Shown here piece after piece: positions 1-10,207 of a stretch of 64,000 bases of DNA. Within the stretch, counting starts at the first letter, position 1. Each line of letters opens with the position of its first letter. The notes under the pieces are model-generated. The model did no database searches. It was not told the DNA's origin and saw only the letters and a program-made list of their open reading frames with translations. The stretch comes from Prorocentrum cordatum (lineage: Eukaryota > Sar > Dinophyceae > Prorocentrales > Prorocentraceae). A program made the translations under genes and the position numbers. The stretch covers positions 1 through 64,000 of the forward strand of contig CAUYUJ010020279.1 of NCBI GenBank assembly GCA_963575745.1, read 5' to 3'.

Positions 1-130
1 CTGGTCCTCCTCCTCCTCCTCCTCCTCTTCCTGCTCCTCATCCTTCCTTTTCCTCCTCCTACTTCTGTTCCTCCTCCTCCTCCTCCTCCTCCTCCTGCTG
101 CTTACTCCTCCTCCCCCTCCATCACCCCAT
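1..130. repeat. (CCT)n microsatellite
   Basis: Pyrimidine-rich plus strand made mainly of CCT/TCC triplets with interruptions. It continues off the left edge of the window. The next 100 bases are ordinary GC-rich DNA with no gene seen. Confidence 0.9.
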
Positions 131-224
131 CCACCCGCCATCGCGCCCCGCCGACAACCTGAGAGAGACAGAGACCAGTCTAAGAGGCCCCCTGCGGGTG
201 CGCCGCCCCCCTCCCTCCCCTGCC

Positions 225-332
225 CTTGCTGCTGGAGCGCCCGGCTCATCAGCTTGAGCTGCCTCGCCAGCTTCTGCGCTCTCTGGTGCATGTCCATGTG
301 CCTCTCGATCAGTCGCTGCACCTCCAGCCGGG
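225..332 (-). CDS. putative coding exon, coiled-coil-like
   Basis: On the minus strand about 36 codons read as an amphipathic, charge-rich helix (EVQRLIERHMDMHQRAQKLA, then RQLKLMSRAL) without a stop. The composition is unlike the G/P/R-rich shadows around it. It lies beside a TCC microsatellite, as several other islands here do. No start, stop or certain splice site can be fixed: an AG stands just inside the 5' end on the minus strand. No family is recognised. I infer an internal exon of an intron-rich gene; a chance open frame is possible. Confidence 0.35.
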
Positions 333-700
333 GTCGCGACGGGGGGTCGCGACGGAGGGGGCCCCCACGGGGGGGGTCGCCACGAGGGGGGTCGCGACAG
401 GGGGGGGGCACCCCCACTGCGGCCTTCGGTGGAGCTCCCAATGGGGCCACGAAACGTGTGAGAGGTGTGCCGAGGTGAGGGGGGTGACGTCAGGAGGGAG
501 CACAGCGAGGAGGACGACGAGGAGGACCACCGATGGCCACCCGAGGGGATTCGAAGACCAACCTCCCACGGGCGGGCGTCCCTCTGGCCCCCTCCCCGGG
601 CCCACGACGCGGCGCCGTGTGTTTGCTCGCGGCGTGGACGCGTGGACCCCCCAAGTGGTCTGGACCCCCGACCAGCCTTTCATCCCGAATCGCTAGTTTC
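333..700. other. GC-rich spacer with G-run repeats
   Basis: Bases 335-410 hold imperfect repeats of a G-run followed by TCGCGACG or a close variant. No convincing gene is seen in the rest. Confidence 0.6.
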
Positions 701-853
701 AGGTCGGGCATGTCCCCCCACAGGCAGATTCTGAACGAACAAAAAAGCCCCCAAATGCTCAAACAAACACAACAATAGTATTAAAAAACAAGTCTCCAGA
801 CTATGTTGTGACTACTTTTGAAGATTCCTCCTGTGGAGGGACAGGCCCGACTT
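701..853. mobile_element. MITE-1 copy (TIR GTCGGGCATGTCCC)
   Basis: The left end AGGTCGGGCATGTCCC and the right end (reverse complement AAGTCGGGC) form imperfect terminal inverted repeats of about 30 bp, including CCACAGGCAGATT / AATCTTCCTCC-type inner matches. The AT-rich core has no ORF. At least seven more full or partial copies lie in the window. Confidence 0.75.
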
Positions 854-982
854 AACCGAATCGCTGTTTGACTGCCCAAAGGCCCGGCAAGGGACCCCGG
901 AGGTCGAACCATTGGCCGACAAGTTCCTGCCGCGACTTTGCTCGCGGCTCGAAGGGGTCTGGGCCCCTGCTGGGAAACGAAC

Positions 983-1142
983 AATGACATAAAAACATCA
1001 AAATTCGGAGGTCCGCTCGGCTTCCTCAGGTCGGCGCCGGACCACCCCTCCTTGGCGCGCGGAGCGCGCCGAGGACGGCGCCGCCAGGGGGGGGCCTCAG
1101 CGCCGATTCATCCACTCGGGCCTCCGAATGTTTACGTTGATA
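983..1142. mobile_element. FB-4 foldback element
   Basis: The left arm (GACATAAAAACATC... GGAGGTCCGC) is complementary to the right arm (...GGGCCTCCGAATGTTTACG). The centre contains the palindromic core GCGCGCGGAGCGCGCC. This core and the arms recur at 25561, 26653, 31041, 58355, 62046 and 63227. Confidence 0.65.
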
Positions 1143-1161
1143 TCACTGGTTGTTCCCATAC

Positions 1162-1319
1162 TTACCGCCCTGGAACATATCCCTATCCCTATGCTGGGTA
1201 TCTCCTCATCACGATGCCAATCTCAGGGATTCCCTGAGTTTTTCAGGGCGAATTCCTAAGATTGTCATCGCCTTTTGGCGTGTCAATCTTAGGGATAGGG
1301 ATCAGTTCGAGGCTGGTGA
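1162..1319 (+). mobile_element. MITE-5 copy (TIR ACCAGCCTSGAAC)
   Basis: Both ends carry inverted TTACC(AG)CCTGGAACATAT plus CCCTATCCCTA. It lies in inverted orientation to the copy at 1506-1631, with about 190 bp between them. No ORF. Confidence 0.7.
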
Positions 1320-1454
1320 CATGCCCCGGACCCCCCGGCAGCCTCCAGGGACCCCCGCCGCCAGGACTTTTTCATGGCGTCGACCCCCAGCGACCGACCC
1401 CCTCCCGAGCCGTTCCTTGACGTCCCGAGGCCCAGTGACGGCGCCCAGCGGCCG

Positions 1455-1790
1455 ACGGTACAGGCGGGGCCCGACCACAAGAAACCTTCCACGAGAAACC
1501 CAACCTTACCAGCCTCGAACGTATCCCCATCCCTAAGATCGACACGCCCAAAAAATAGGGGAATCCCTAAGATTGGCATCGTGATGAGGAGGTGCCCAGC
1601 ATAGGGATAGGGACATGCTCCAGGCTGGTAACAGCCCTGGAACCCTGGGACGCCCATGGACCTTTGGCTACGGGGGCGTCGCCCTCTCCATGGCAAAACC
1701 TTCGAACAGAAACCCGAGACGCCCAGGGCACACCCTGGAGGCGAGCGGGGGCGTGTCTTTTGGCATGGGCCTCCGCTGCAGCGAAACTCT
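1455..1790 (-). repeat. dispersed repeat R10, split by MITE-5
   Basis: The minus strand matches 3470-3650 of the plus strand along its length, including the shared words TTTTGCCATGGAGAG and CTTGTGGTCGGGCCC. The similarity is broken only where MITE-5 (1506-1631) is inserted. This gives an empty-site comparison for that element. Confidence 0.65.
1506..1631 (-). mobile_element. MITE-5 copy nested in R10
   Basis: Ends TTACCAGCCTCGAAC and GAGCATG...CAGGCTGGTAA are inverted repeats; the core contains CCTAAGATTGGCATCGTGAT. It interrupts R10, which is intact at 3470-3650. No clear target duplication is visible. Confidence 0.7.
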
Positions 1791-1850
1791 CCCCGGAGTG
1801 CTCCTCTCGTGACGCGAAGAGGGGGCCTGGGTCTCCCGAGGCTCTCACCC
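1745..1850 (-). CDS. putative exon fragment
   Basis: Minus-strand reading gives about 35 codons of ordinary composition (GPLFASREEHSGESFAAAEA...) ending where dispersed repeat R10 begins. The exon-like segment at 3319-3475 is followed by the same repeat. I infer an exon abutting a repeat-derived intron. Function unknown. Confidence 0.25.
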
Positions 1851-1989
1851 GCGTGCCCTCCGCCGTGCCTCGCGCGCCCGCGCCCCTCCAGGCCCGGGTC
1901 CGTCCAGGCCCGGCCCGGTCGGGCCCTGCAGACTCCTGCAGGACCCTGCGAGGTCCCGCGCCCAAGCCCGCGTCAGCGCGAAGGCTCCG

Positions 1990-2130
1990 GCAGGAGCCTG
2001 CAGGGCTGAGGAGGATGATCATGAGGGTGATGATGGTGACGGTGGCCGTGGTGGTGGTGATGATGCTGATGAGGAGGATGGTGAGGGAGAGCAGGAGTGG
2101 GAGTAGGGAAGGAAGCCCAGGCATGGCGAG
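1990..2130. repeat. GATG/GGTGAT low-complexity tract
   Basis: Imperfect GATGAT/GGTGGT triplets. The antisense hydrophobic frame (LLLSLTILLISII...) is a by-product of this repeat and is not called as a gene. Confidence 0.7.
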
Positions 2131-2363
2131 AAGAGTGTGAAGGGGGCGAGGGGAAGGGTGAGAGGGCAGGACGATGGACACATGGGAAACGAAAGTGGAA
2201 ATGGGCCCTGCACCCAAGCCCGGGTCAGTGTGACCCTGGCCCTGCAGGATGCTGCAAGATCCGGCGCTCTGGCGGACCCCCGCTTGCATTGACCCCCCCG
2301 CCCCTCGAGCCCTGAACCGCGCTCGCGCCCGCCCGCAGCTGGCCCCCTCCTGCCGAGGGCCTG

Positions 2364-2436
2364 CGAATTATGGGAAACCCATGGATCGCCAGAAATCCTG
2401 GAGGAATCTGGCGACATGTGGGCTTGCCATAATTCG
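2364..2436. repeat. small imperfect hairpin
   Basis: CGAATTATGGGAAACCCA at the left is complementary to the sequence ending in TTGCCATAATTCG at the right. Arms are about 30 bp with several mismatches. Confidence 0.55.
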
Positions 2437-2571
2437 GAGTTACGGGAAACCCATAGATGGACGACTGCCGCCCCCCCCACACACAACTGGGCCTTTTTTT
2501 CGGCCCGTTCTGACATTGGGGGGGGGCTCTGCGTGGGGCCCGCGCGGGGGGGACGAGGAGAGGGGAAGCGG

Positions 2572-2712
2572 AACCTGCCTCTCCAGTAATGCTATATGAC
2601 GAACCCAAGGCGAGGACGAAAATTCCGACGACGACGAGGCGAGAATCTCTGAGATCCAGCAGTTCTGGAGGATGTTTCGAGCGCCGCGGCATTCTCAGAA
2701 CGTCCTTCGGCG
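2572..2712 (-). CDS. putative exon with hydrophobic stretch
   Basis: About 47 minus-strand codons of ordinary composition (PPKDVLRMPRRSKHPPELLD, then LRDSRLVVVGIFVLALGSSYS) are open. The second part could be one membrane-spanning helix. The segment lies just left of MITE-8. No start or homolog is recognised. Exon of an unknown gene, by inference. Confidence 0.35.
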
Positions 2713-2742
2713 GCGCGCACAAGGGGGTGGAGGGAGGGGGGA

Positions 2743-2841
2743 GGGCTTCTTAGAAGGAGGCTGTTTCTTAGAAGGCGCCAGCCTTACGTCTATAGAGAAG
2801 GCCCGCGCCTTCTAAGAAGCAGGGGTGCTTCTAGTAAGCCC
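2743..2841. mobile_element. MITE-8 copy (GGGCTTCTTAGAAG)
   Basis: The terminal word GGGCTTCTTAGAAG is mirrored by CTTCTAGTAAGCCC. Internal inverted pairs AGAAGGCGCC / GGCGCGGGCC-type flank a short TATAG core. A second copy at 52022-52120 shares also the downstream C-run and CTCTGCRCGTGGCTGAA. Confidence 0.7.
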
Positions 2842-2981
2842 TCCCCCTCCCCCCCACCCCCCTCTGCACGTGGCTGAAATCAGGAACGCGCATCCAAAGA
2901 TGTTCTGGAGCGGATGGGTTCAAATCCCAGACCCGCCCGGGTAGAGGGGGAGCACGATGAGCGAAGGGGGGAGCATGTTCC

Positions 2982-3137
2982 TGAAGGGGCCCTGGGACAC
3001 ACAAATAAATACACACACAAACAACAGGATTCCCCATATTTCAAAATATTTTCTTGGTTTTTGTCTTCCCCCCATGTCCCATATTTTCTGAGGGGGAATC
3101 GACGATTAATTGTGCCCGTGTGTTTCTTTCCCTCCTG
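2982..3137 (+). mobile_element. MITE-2 copy (TGAAGGGGCCCTGGGACACA)
   Basis: Begins TGAAGGGGCCCTGGGACACA and ends GTGTGTTTCTTTCCCTCCTGA; the two ends are weakly complementary. The middle carries CCCCATAT and the constant word GGGAATCGACGATTAATTGT. The flanks GTTCC and GTTTC differ by one base, which may be a decayed 5-bp target duplication. Confidence 0.75.
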
Positions 3138-3318
3138 AGTTTCTGCTGGCTCTCGCTTCCAAGCTGCGCCCGCCCAGGTCTAATTTGCAGGCCCACAGCG
3201 CCACAGTTGGTTTTGACCACACTTTTCGGTGTTTCGGCTGCCAGAATACTGGCTCTGGGGCCGATAGCGCCACTGGACAGCACCTGGCGTTCGAGAAGAG
3301 TCCCAGTCAAAGAGTGCC

Positions 3319-3475
3319 ATGATGCGCTTGGCTCAAGATGCGCTCCAGAGACTCCAGGGGGAGGATCCGGCGGCCCTCGTTCTGGCCGCCCACGAGGCAC
3401 ACCGGAAGATCCTGGAACACCTGGAGAGCTTGGAGATCTTGGAGCGTATCTTCAAGGCGAAGATCTACAGTGGAG
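3319..3475 (+). CDS. putative coding exon, helical
   Basis: Plus-strand codons from ATG at 3319 give a leucine/glutamate-rich helix (MMRLAQDALQRLQGEDPAAL, then LAAHEAHRKILEHLESLEIL) of about 52 residues. It then runs into repeat R10. The reverse strand is also open, so strand is not certain; the plus reading has the more protein-like charge pattern. No family recognised. The upstream frame stays open, so the ATG need not be the true start. Confidence 0.4.
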
Positions 3476-3650
3476 ACCCATTCCAACAAACACCCTGCTT
3501 GCCTCCGGGGTGCCCTGGGTTTCTTGGGTTTCGATGTTTTTGCCATGGAGAGCGCGACGCTCCCGGACCAAAAATCCAGGACGTCCTGGGGTCTCAGGGT
3601 GAGGTTTCTTGTGGAATGTCTCTTGTGGTCGGGCCCCCACCGTATCCATC
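3476..3650 (+). repeat. dispersed repeat R10, uninterrupted copy
   Basis: Matches the minus strand of 1455-1790 apart from the MITE-5 insertion there. It starts directly after the exon-like segment. Confidence 0.65.
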
Positions 3651-3838
3651 GCGAGAGCCTTGGGAACCGACGTCCTTGGCCCACTGTGGGCGGTGGGTGC
3701 AGCTGCGATTGGCCCCGGGAGCCCCGAACAGGGCCATGTCTGCCGCCTGCACGGGGCCCCAAAGAAAGATCCCCCCAGGCTGTGATTACGCACACGTCCC
3801 CGCCGCGGAGTATCCTTAGCTAGAGCCCTCTCAACTGC

Positions 3839-3990
3839 GGTCCGAGTAGATGGGTCGGTGGATCGCGCCGCATCGGCGATGTCGGCGATGCATCGCCGCC
3901 ATCGGCATGGAAAAGATTGGACTCCACATCGAGCCGCATCGCCGATGCGTCGTCGATGCGGAGCGATCCTCCGACCCCATCCACTCGGAC
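3839..3990. mobile_element. MITE-6 copy (CATCGCCGATGCATCGGCGA family)
   Basis: The left end GGTCCGAGTAGATGGG...GGATCGCGCCGC is inverted at the right as GCGATCCTCCGACCCCATCC plus ACTCGGACACC. The core is built of CATCGGCGATG palindromes and CTCCACATCGAGCCGCATC. Further copies at 6924 and 54961; a half copy lies near 4297-4330. Confidence 0.75.
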
Positions 3991-5350
3991 ACCAGGTGAG
4001 ATGCTCGGAGAGATACCGCAAGAGGGGTCTGAACTGGCTGGGACCTCAGATCATGAATCAGAAAAGGGGGGGTGACACCACATTCGTTGAAATTCAATCC
4101 CTGGACCCCTCCCGCAGTCCAGCTGGTGCAAGTTTTCACCCCGGATCCGTTTCTGATAGTCCAGGGGCTCGAAAACGGCCCCTGGAGGCTGCACAAAGCA
4201 AGAGCACTCTCCCGAGCCCAAAAAGCTCCAACCTCGCCCCCCTTCCTGCTGGTTGGAACCAAGGCCTGACCACCTCGGACCCTCAGCATGCTCCCAACCC
4301 CATCCACTCGGACCGCATTGGGGAGACCTGGTCAATCACGACGTCTTCCTCCTCGGGTGTCATGAAGGGCCCTGCCTCACAGCACCTTCGGGCCTGGCTG
4401 AAAGCGCGCTAATGGCCGCCTGGTTGGGCACTGATGATCACTGCAATCGCGTTCACGCGAGATAAACACAAGAAGCGAACCGTTCGAGAAGCATGAATGG
4501 GCCGCTCGTGTGTCAAAAGTCATTCGCAGATCGTGAGTGGGCCAATGCTGAGTCGATTTCATTAGTTGGACACTGGTGGGTCAAATTCATGAATGGGCCA
4601 CTCGCAGGGCGATTAGTGGAGCGATTCGTCGACCATTGAAAGGCCCTCCCTGACAGGCGGCGCGCGCGCGCCTCCAGCGCGCTGACGCTCGCGGCGCCGA
4701 ACCAGCCCGCGCGGTCCACGTCCTCGAACAGCAGCCGCTCCCGCAGCTCCTGCTCCGGGGCAGGGCCGTGTGCCGCTCCGGGGGGCCGCTCACCGAGGGC
4801 CTCCGATCCGAGAAGTCGCTCACCGCGTGCCGATCCGAGGGTCGCTCACAGGCACGATGATGACAGCAGCGATGCTGGTGACGATGATGACAAAAGGCGA
4901 CGGCAAGGGCAGTGACGGCGCCGATGCTGATCACGCCGACGACAATGATGGTGTCCACGCGTCGGTGATGACGGCTTTGGAAAGAGCTCAACATGCGCGC
5001 GCGGCCGACGCGTGAGAGTGGCCCACATGGCATTATTTGACAGGGATCCTGCCCCCCCCAGCACGCGCATGGATGAACATGTTGAAGAACGGTCGCTTGC
5101 TTCTTAAAATTCCGTGAGAGCGCGAGCGCAAACCTTTGCTACGACAGCCGTGTTGTGGAATCATGAACTTTCAAATGTTTTCGGGGGACTCGATTTTGAA
5201 ATCTCCACGACACCTAAGGTTTTGAAAGGTTTCGGCATAGGCGCGCGACGACGCGCGCATACTAATGTCTCTCCATCTGTTGCGCCATGTTATTGGAAAC
5301 GGGTAATGTTTGCTAACAGAATGCGCGCGCACAGAATTATTTGACAGGGG
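3991..5350. other. non-repetitive spacer, no gene identified
   Basis: Moderate-GC DNA with several short open frames on both strands and none I can defend. ATTATTTGACAGGG occurs at 5032 and again at 5336, about 304 bp apart. GCGCGC-rich words and an AT-richer stretch lie between them. At 4855-5000 there is a GATGATGAC-type low-complexity tract. Confidence 0.5.
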
Positions 5351-5743
5351 CGACGGGGGGGTCGATAACCAGACTATCTAAAAAGGTACAAACCATTATC
5401 TAGGATGGACGAATGTGCAGAACCATAAACGAAAATCGATACGAACAGGTAACCCGTTAGCCCCAGGAGGGGGTGGTGGTCCTCATATAGCACTGAGAAT
5501 CTACATTGTAAGGAACCAAACTCTATACCCCAACGCTTTTTCCGGCCCTGCGCTGAAACTCTCACAAGAAAGCGGATCCTGGTGTATATGGGGTCTTGGT
5601 GTATACATGTTTCGTTGCTTCCCCGGGGAAAAGGGGAAAAAATTCACCACACCTCCCCGACGCCGTCCCCGACCCTCGAAAAGTCCTGGGATTGAAAGAG
5701 AGCCCGCCACTGGTATTGTGTATGTTCCAATGTCCGACATTGT
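5351..5743. other. intergenic, nothing recognised
   Basis: Ordinary sequence with A-rich patches. I see no repeat or coding signal. Confidence 0.5.
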
Positions 5744-5907
5744 TGAAGGGGCCCTGGGACACACAAATAAATACACCCAAATAATAGGATTCCCCATATT
5801 TTCTCATATTTTCTGGATTTTTGTCTTCCCCCCCCACTTCCCATATTTCCCCATATTTTTGGGGGAATCGACGATTAATTGTGTCTGTGTGTTTCTTTCC
5901 CTCCTGA
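5744..5907 (+). mobile_element. MITE-2 copy with 5-bp target duplication
   Basis: Full-length copy, TGAAGGGGCCCTGGGACACA to CTTTCCCTCCTGA. It is flanked by ATTGT on both sides (5739-5743 and 5908-5912), the best target duplication seen for this family. Confidence 0.8.
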
Positions 5908-6287
5908 ATTGTGCAATCCAGGGCGGCGACACGGCGGCAGCGGGGCGGCGACAGCGGCCACATGGCCGCCAGACCAACAGACGACGAACGAACAGCAGAC
6001 ACCCATACCCATAGGGGGGGCCCTTGCGAGGAAGACTGGCTATGGGTATGGGTGCGGGTTGTCGCACCCTGGGGAACGCTCCCGTTCGAGCGGGGACCCC
6101 CATCCGACAACACGCACCCATAGCCCTCTCCGATCCCCCCATGGGTATGGGTGTGCGTTGTTGGTTCGTCAAGACCGGCCCAGAGGATGGGCGGCGACAA
6201 GGCGGCGACGGTGGCCACCCCGCAGCCAGACCGACGGACAGGCCCAGACGGCGGGCGGCGACGGGGCGGCGACGGAAGCCAAGCCGC

Positions 6288-6409
6288 CGTCAGACGTCCA
6301 TTCCCTGTGCTTTTCCCGGTTTCGTGCGTGGCTTTCTCGCCAGATGATCAAGGATGCTCCTCGATGGTCCTCGCCGACGGAAAACTGCACACGTCCGAGA
6401 GCGATGCCA
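6288..6409. mobile_element. MITE-7 copy
   Basis: ACGTCCATTCCCTGTGC at the left and GCACACGTCCGAGAGCGATG at the right. The left end has lost part of the terminal GGCATCGCTCGG. Core GATCAAGGATGCTCCTCGAT is shared with the copies at 6637, 53848 and 62635. Confidence 0.65.
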
Positions 6410-6499
6410 AGGAATCCTTTGGAGCTCCGCGCGGACGTCTTGGATCGGCGCAGGGTCGCCAAGAACCCGCAGAACCGGGGGCGGCCGCCCGCGGGCGGC

Positions 6500-6596
6500 C
6501 GCGGGGGCGCGGGGCGCCTTGCCGCGCGCGAGGATGGCTCGCAGCTGGTCGTCGAAGTCCTCTGGGGGGGGGAGGCGACGCCGAGAGAGGGCTCCC
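6500..6596 (-). CDS. putative exon fragment
   Basis: About 30 minus-strand codons (LPPPEDFDDQLRAILARGKA...) lie between two MITE-7 copies and run into an FB-4 arm at 6420-6460. Composition is protein-like; nothing is recognised. Confidence 0.3.
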
Positions 6597-6636
6597 AAAT
6601 GAGCGACGGACACAGACGGGGGTTACCGCGTGGTCT

Positions 6637-6762
6637 TGCCATCGCTCGGACGTCCATTTCTTGTGCATTTGTTGGTTTCGTGCGTGTTTTTTTTGCTCGA
6701 TGGTCCAGGATGGTCCTCGATGGTTCTCGCCGAGAAAAAATGCACACGTCCGAGCGATGCCG
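6637..6762. mobile_element. MITE-7 copy, complete
   Basis: Terminal inverted repeats GCCATCGCTCGGACGTCCAT and ACACGTCCGAGCGATGCC; poly-T and poly-A rich interior. Confidence 0.75.
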
Positions 6763-6923
6763 ACGGGTGGTACAGAGGCCTCACACCGCACTCGGTGGCT
6801 TCCGCGAGGCGCCGGCGCGGCGCGCCACATCTGCAACGAGGGCCCTCACGCGCGACCTGGCGCGGGCAGCTTGCGCGCCGATGTCGGCGAAAGCGGCCCC
6901 GCTTCCCTCCGTCGCTCAGATCG

Positions 6924-7124
6924 GGTCCGAGCAGGTGGGGTCGGAGGATCGCGCCGCACCCCCGATGCATCGGCGACGCACCGGCAATACGTCGGCGAAG
7001 CATCGGCAACGTCGGCGATGCATCAGCGCCATCGTCGTGCAGAAACTCGGGCTCCACATCGAGCCGCATCGCCGATGCATCGGCGACGTGGCGCGATCCT
7101 CCGACCCCATTCACTCGGACCCCA
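6924..7124. mobile_element. MITE-6 copy
   Basis: Ends GGGTCCGAGCAGGTGGGGTC and TCACTCGGACCCC are inverted. The interior has serial CATCGGCGA palindromes and CTCCACATCGAGCCGCATCG. Confidence 0.75.
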
Positions 7125-7630
7125 TCTGGGAAGCCTGGAGCTCGGGCGGGGGCAACAGGGGACCGCAAGCGATCGAGGTCTTAGACGGACCCCTGCTCGC
7201 AACAGGATTCTACGAGGGGGCGGAGTAGGGGCATAGACAAAAAAACAGACTCTGGACTCCAAATGTACTATTCATGCCTGCCCCCACCCTGGCGCCCAGA
7301 GGAGGAATCAGCAGCAGGGGTTATAGATCGAACGAGGGGGGCGATATTATCGTCGTTGTCTACGCCTCAAGGGAGCAGAGCAACTGCATATCTTACAATG
7401 GGTGACGCATAGCAAATACCCTGCCTTACCTCATCTAGAAACCGGTTAACCGCTACCACGGTTGCTCAGACCATTATTTTCTACTGCCCAACAAAGGTGG
7501 GGCCGGGGCAGGCGGTGGGTGGGGGAGGAGGCGATATTCCCTGTCGTGATCTATACCTCAGGGGAGCAGAAAGACACGCGTGTCTTAACAGGGGTCGGAA
7601 TAGACACTACAAAGGAAGTGGGCAAGCACG
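7125..7630. other. spacer, no gene seen
   Basis: Unique-looking sequence. Two similar motifs, GGCGATATTATCGTCG near 7340 and GGCGATATTCCCTGTCG near 7530, suggest an old duplication. Confidence 0.4.
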
Positions 7631-7639
7631 CGCCCCTTG

Positions 7640-7860
7640 AATGCCTGAAGCAGATTGCTGAGTATTGCTCCGCGTTGCTCTGCAATTCTCGGATTTGCCT
7701 GGTCTTGCTTTGCATTCCGTTGACATCAGTGATATTGCACTGTCATGATTCACATTGCCCTCCGTTGCTTTGCACTGCTGGGTGTTGCTTTGCATTGTAT
7801 TGCATTGCTCGGCGTTTTTCTGCATTGCCTGGCGGTGCTGTGAGATGCATGTCTTGATTG
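7640..7860. repeat. degenerate TTGCT/TTGCA pentamer tract
   Basis: A loose 5-base rhythm of TTGCT, TTGCA and TTGCC runs for over 200 bases. Similar pentamer rhythms occur at 36370-36680 and 39640-39760. Confidence 0.6.
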
Positions 7861-7889
7861 TGTTACATTGTTATGTTTTTACATCGTCA

Positions 7890-8490
7890 GCGCGAAAGGC
7901 TTTTGAGGCGCCAAGGTAACCCCAGGACGGCTCCAAATGAGTTCCCAGACGAGCGCCAAAGAGGCCAGAGGCTGGCCGAAGAATGCGCCCAGAGAATTGA
8001 AATTCAATGAAAACCCATTGGGAAAAACTATGTTTTGGCCTTCTCGCCTTTTCGCTTCCGATCGGCTCTTGAGGCGTCGAGATGGCCCCAAGACGGTTCC
8101 AAAGGAGTTCCCAGACGAGCCCCAAAGAGGCCCGATGCTGGCCGAAGAATGCCCAGAGAATTGAAATTCAATGAACACCCATTGGACAAAAACTATGTTT
8201 TGGACTTCTCGCCTTTTCGCTTACGATCGGCTCTTAAGGCGTCAAGATAGCCCCAGGACGGCTCCAAAGAAGTTCCCAGACACGCCCCAAAGAGGCCCAA
8301 GGCTTGCCGCAGAATGCCCCGAGAATTGAAAATCAATGAAGATCTATTGAAAAAAACATGTTTTTGGTTTTCTCGCCTTTTCGATTACGATCTGCTCTGG
8401 AGGCGTCGAGATAGCCCCAGGACGGCTCCAAATGAGTCCCCAGACGACCCCCAAAGAAGCCTAAGTCTGGCCCACGAGGACCCGGAGAGT
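7890..8490 (+). repeat. tandem repeat, about 165-bp unit x 3.6
   Basis: Unit landmark GGCGTCGAGATAGCCCCAGG or a variant occurs near 7909, 8075, 8239 and 8402, spaced 163-166 bp. Each unit holds GAGAATTGAAATTCAATGA and TTCTCGCCTTTTCG. No coding frame is conserved. Confidence 0.85.
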
Positions 8491-8606
8491 CGAAACACCG
8501 AGAAAACCCAGGGCGCAAGACAGGCCCGAGGATTCGAAATTCGCGCGGGGGGGGAGGAGGTCAGGGGGGGGGGCGCTCTTGCCGGGCCCCCCCGGCCCTA
8601 TGAACA

Positions 8607-8632
8607 TATATATATATATATATAAATAGATA
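8607..8632. repeat. (TA)n microsatellite
   Basis: Pure alternating TA. A second (TA)n lies at 8759-8792, next to a C-run and the word CAGCGACCCCCCAAAACGCC. Confidence 0.95.
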
Positions 8633-8650
8633 TACTCGCGCGCAGCATGG

Positions 8651-8756
8651 TTACATTTGTGAACCGTCCCTGCCGACGTGGGCGCCACCATAAAAAGGCG
8701 GCGGCTGCCAGTTGAGAGCAAGCTGAGAGCAAGCTTCGTCTACACCAGCACTACGG

Positions 8757-8757
<1 letters not shown>
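8651..8757 (-). CDS. possible terminal exon fragment
   Basis: About 34 minus-strand codons (GVDEACSQLALNWQPPPFYG...) ending in a stop at 8651 lie directly left of a (TA)n tract. Composition is protein-like but the segment is short. Low confidence. Confidence 0.2.
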
Positions 8758-8758
<1 letters not shown>

Positions 8759-8794
<36 letters not shown>

Positions 8795-8840
8795 TCGGTC
8801 CCCCCCCCCCAGCGACCCCCCAAAACGCCCAAAACACGAA
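8759..8840 (-). repeat. (TA)n plus GGGGGGTCGCTGGGG dispersed unit
   Basis: The reverse complement reads GGGCGTTTTGGGGGGTCGCT, a G-run, then (AT)n. The same order occurs at 22555-22618 on the plus strand, so microsatellite and flank spread as one unit. Confidence 0.6.
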
Positions 8841-8909
8841 GCCGCGGTCTTGAGATGCTGGCACCGAACAGCCGCAGACACATGGTCTGTCACAGCGGGC
8901 TGTGACCCG

Positions 8910-9070
8910 AGAAGTATTCCTCCTCATCTTACTCTCCCTCATCCTCCCCCTCCTCTTCCATCTCCCCCCTCGCCTCCTGCTTCTCCTGTTCCTCGTCCTC
9001 CTCCTCCCTCCTCCCTCGTCCTCCACCTTCTGTTCTTCCTCCTGGTCCTCTCCCTGTTGGAGAACGTTCG
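8910..9070. repeat. (TCC)n-rich tract
   Basis: Plus-strand CTCCTC/TCCTCC low complexity. No gene. Confidence 0.8.
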
Positions 9071-9121
9071 GAGCAGAAGGTTGACGGGGGGCAAACCGTA
9101 GCAACGAAATGTTCCAAGACT

Positions 9122-9585
9122 TGAATGGTTCCCTTCGTGTCCCCTGTTGTCCCCTCGTGTCCCCCTCGTGTCCCCTGTTGTTCCCTCGTGTCCCTCTCGT
9201 GTCCCCCTTGTGTCACCTCGTGCCCCCCTCGCGTCCCCCTCGTATCCCCCTCGTGTCCCCCTTGTGTCCCCTGATGTCCCCTCGTGTCCCCCTCGTGTCC
9301 TCTGCTTTCCCCTCTTGTGCCCCACGTGTCCCCTGCTGTCCCCTTCGTGTCCCCCTCGTGTCCCCCGCTGTCCCCTCGTGTCCCCCTCGTGTCCCCTGCT
9401 GTCCCCCTCGTGTCCCCTCGTGTCCCCCTCGTGTCCCCCTCGTGTCCCCTGCTGTCCCCTTGTGTCCCCCTCGTGTCCCCTGATGTCCCCTCGTGTCCCC
9501 TGCTGTCCCCCTCGTGTCCCCTTGTGTCCCCCTCGTGTCCCCCTCGTGTCCCCCTCGTGCCCCCTCGTGTCCCCTCGTGTTCCAA
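9122..9585. repeat. GTCCCCCTCGT minisatellite
   Basis: Tandem 9-12-bp units, TGTCCCC(C)TCG with TGTCCCCTGCTG variants, for about 460 bp. All long frames here ([20 protein letters not shown]) are repeat translations. Confidence 0.9.
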
Positions 9586-9629
9586 TCATCAGCGCCGCCG
9601 CTTTTTGGTTTTCCCAGGTTCTGCTTGCT

Positions 9630-10120
<491 letters not shown>

Positions 10121-10207
10121 GAGGCGGAAGCAGGGCCAGAGCTTTTGGCGCCCTCTTCCCCTCCCATCGTGTCTTGATGCGGTAGAAATGGGGGCATCCA
10201 CAAATGG

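Noticed and set aside
2905-2945. tRNA-like T-arm GGGTTCAAATCCC
   Set aside because: No matching acceptor, anticodon or D arm upstream; isolated word.
5032-5349. Short retroposon bounded by ATTATTTGACAGGG repeats
   Set aside because: The 14-bp direct repeat is suggestive, but no A-tail, promoter box or second copy was seen.
5879-7236. 449- and 361-codon plus-strand frames
   Set aside because: They cross MITE-7 and MITE-6 copies and GC-rich spacer; composition is Arg/Ala/Gly shadow-like.
8607-8792. TATA-box promoters in (TA)n tracts
   Set aside because: Pure dinucleotide microsatellites; dinoflagellate genes generally lack TATA boxes.
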